The notes under the pieces were generated by a model. It saw nothing but the letters and a program-made list of their open reading frames with translations. It searched no databases and had not been told where the DNA came from. From the NCBI RefSeq assembly GCF_007829035.1, contig NZ_VIVQ01000003.1:62001-126000 (forward strand): a DNA stretch of 64,000 nucleotides. Reading direction: 5' to 3'. The position numbers and the translations under genes were made by a program. This document shows, piece by piece, positions 63,211 to 64,000 of the stretch. The first letter of the stretch is position 1, and each line of letters opens with the position of its first letter. This DNA is from Rudaeicoccus suwonensis. Lineage in GTDB: Bacteria; Actinomycetota; Actinomycetes; Actinomycetales; Dermatophilaceae.

Positions 63211-64000
63211 ATGTGCCGCTTGTTCGGACTCCACGCCGGTCGTCGGCGCGCCCATGCGACCTTCTGGTTGCTCGATGCGCCGGACTCGCTCGACGCGCAG
63301 TCGCACCGCAATCCCGACGGCACCGGCATCGGGACCTTCGACGCCGACGGTCGACCGCACGTCGACAAGCAGCCGCTGGCGGCTTTCGAGGACGCCGAAT
63401 TCGCCACGGAGGCAAAAGAACTGGAGTCCACGACCTTCGTCGCACACGTGCGCATCGCGACGACCGGTCGGCACACCGACGCGAACACCCATCCGTTCGA
63501 GATGGATCGGCGCATCTTCGCGCACAACGGCGCGATCGGCGGCTTGGACGTTCTCGAGAAGGAGCTCGGTGACGACCTGGCACGGGTGCACGGTGACACC
63601 GACTCGGAGCGCATCTTCGCTCTCATCACGCGAGAGACGCAGCGGGCCGACAGCGACGTACGGGCCGGTCTCGCGAGCGCATTCGAGTGGCTCGCAACCA
63701 ACGTGCCGGTGTTCGCCGTCAACATCGTGCTGACGACCCCGACGCAGCTGTATGCCGTGCGCTACCCCGACACGCACACGCTCTATGTCAGCGACCGTCG
63801 TCAGGCAGCCGAACCAGCACTGGATCACCGCAGCTCGACCTCCCGCGTCCACTCGACCGACCTCGGCAAGACGGCGTCCGTCGTGATCGCGAGCGAACCG
63901 CTCGACGACGGTGACTGGCAACTGCTGGGCTCAGGCGAACTGGTGGTCGTCGACCAGGATCTGAGCATCGACCGTAGCGTGCTGATCGACCACCTACCGG
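63211..64000 (+). CDS. Class II glutamine amidotransferase domain protein, N-terminal part
   Basis: The frame is open from ATG 63211 to the window end (263 codons). The N-terminal Cys2 (MCRLFGLHAG) is the glutaminase nucleophile; HRNPDGTGIG, THPFEMDRRIFAHNGAIGG and HGDTDSERIFALI are the conserved GATase II motifs. It is like YafJ/EgtC-type proteins, which hydrolyse glutamine or gamma-glutamyl bonds. The 3' end is cut by the window. Confidence 0.88.
   Translation, partial: MCRLFGLHAGRRRAHATFWLLDAPDSLDAQSHRNPDGTGIGTFDADGRPHVDKQPLAAFEDAEFATEAKELESTTFVAHVRIATTGRHTDANTHPFEMDRRIFAHNGAIGGLDVLEKELGDDLARVHGDTDSERIFALITRETQRADSDVRAGLASAFEWLATNVPVFAVNIVLTTPTQLYAVRYPDTHTLYVSDRRQAAEPALDHRSSTSRVHSTDLGKTASVVIASEPLDDGDWQLLGSGELVVVDQDLSIDRSVLIDHLP

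Overview
The window is GC-rich (about two thirds G+C by eye) actinobacterial chromosome. Evidence includes the rpsI-glmM junction, an LpqY/SugABC-type importer, an F420/PPOX-type oxidoreductase, an SCO6745-family protein, and a scattered backbone fum - glpX - DUF4245 - xseB - xseA - ispH - ychF in the order known from mycobacteria and other Actinobacteria. A member of the Micrococcales (Dermacoccaceae/Dermatophilaceae-like) is my best guess; this is inference only. I saw no rRNA, tRNA, CRISPR array, transposase or phage gene.

Region by region. 0-2.5 kb: the end of rpsI, glmM and an Ohr peroxidase, with two strong hairpin terminators. 2.6-4.1 kb: a two-component pair in which the response regulator has lost its middle and the kinase has lost most of its sensor domain, both in frame. 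4.1-8.0 kb (minus): a tightly overlapped electron-transfer operon (b-type cytochrome, Ser/Thr-rich membrane stalk, ApbE flavin transferase, ferric-reductase-like protein, NuoF-like protein, ferredoxin) with no FMN-binding acceptor domain. 8.3-11.8 kb: a secreted DUF1906 protein, an HTH regulator, a secreted lipase and a small membrane protein. 12.0-20.7 kb: a galactoside/galactan locus: LacI repressor, importer (binding protein and two permeases, no ATPase), cytoplasmic GH35 beta-galactosidase, and a convergent secreted CBM32/propeller/ricin-lectin enzyme, tied together by five copies of one LacI-type operator.

20.9-26.9 kb: a MOSC protein, an SCO6745-family protein, an APC permease, and class I fumarase overlapping a carbonic anhydrase. 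27.1-31.6 kb: lpqY-sugA-sugB-sugC, whose ATPase probably also powers the importer at 13-16 kb. 31.7-36.7 kb: SDR, PfkB kinase, glpX, a DUF4245 protein, xseB and xseA. 36.8-43.6 kb: accessory genes (ATP-grasp, PPOX oxidoreductase, two MFS transporters, PadR pair, YciI-like, AraC). 43.8-45.7 kb: cytosine permease and a yeast-type cytosine deaminase. 45.7-51.0 kb (minus): a complete ribose operon, lacI-rbsB-rbsC-rbsA-rbsK-rbsD. 51.1-58.0 kb: a peptidase-like hydrolase, ispH, rmuC, DUF389 membrane protein, aldo/keto reductase and ychF. 58.1-64 kb: carboxylesterase, histidine-phosphatase lipoprotein, FAD oxidoreductase, a double YbjQ-domain protein with an unknown partner, and the start of a class II glutamine amidotransferase.

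The most unusual features are the shortened two-component pair, the flavin-transfer operon lacking its flavin carrier, the shared LacI operator network (including one operator inside a gene), and a genome-signature-like excess of GTATGCC/GGCATAC that seems to override codon preference.
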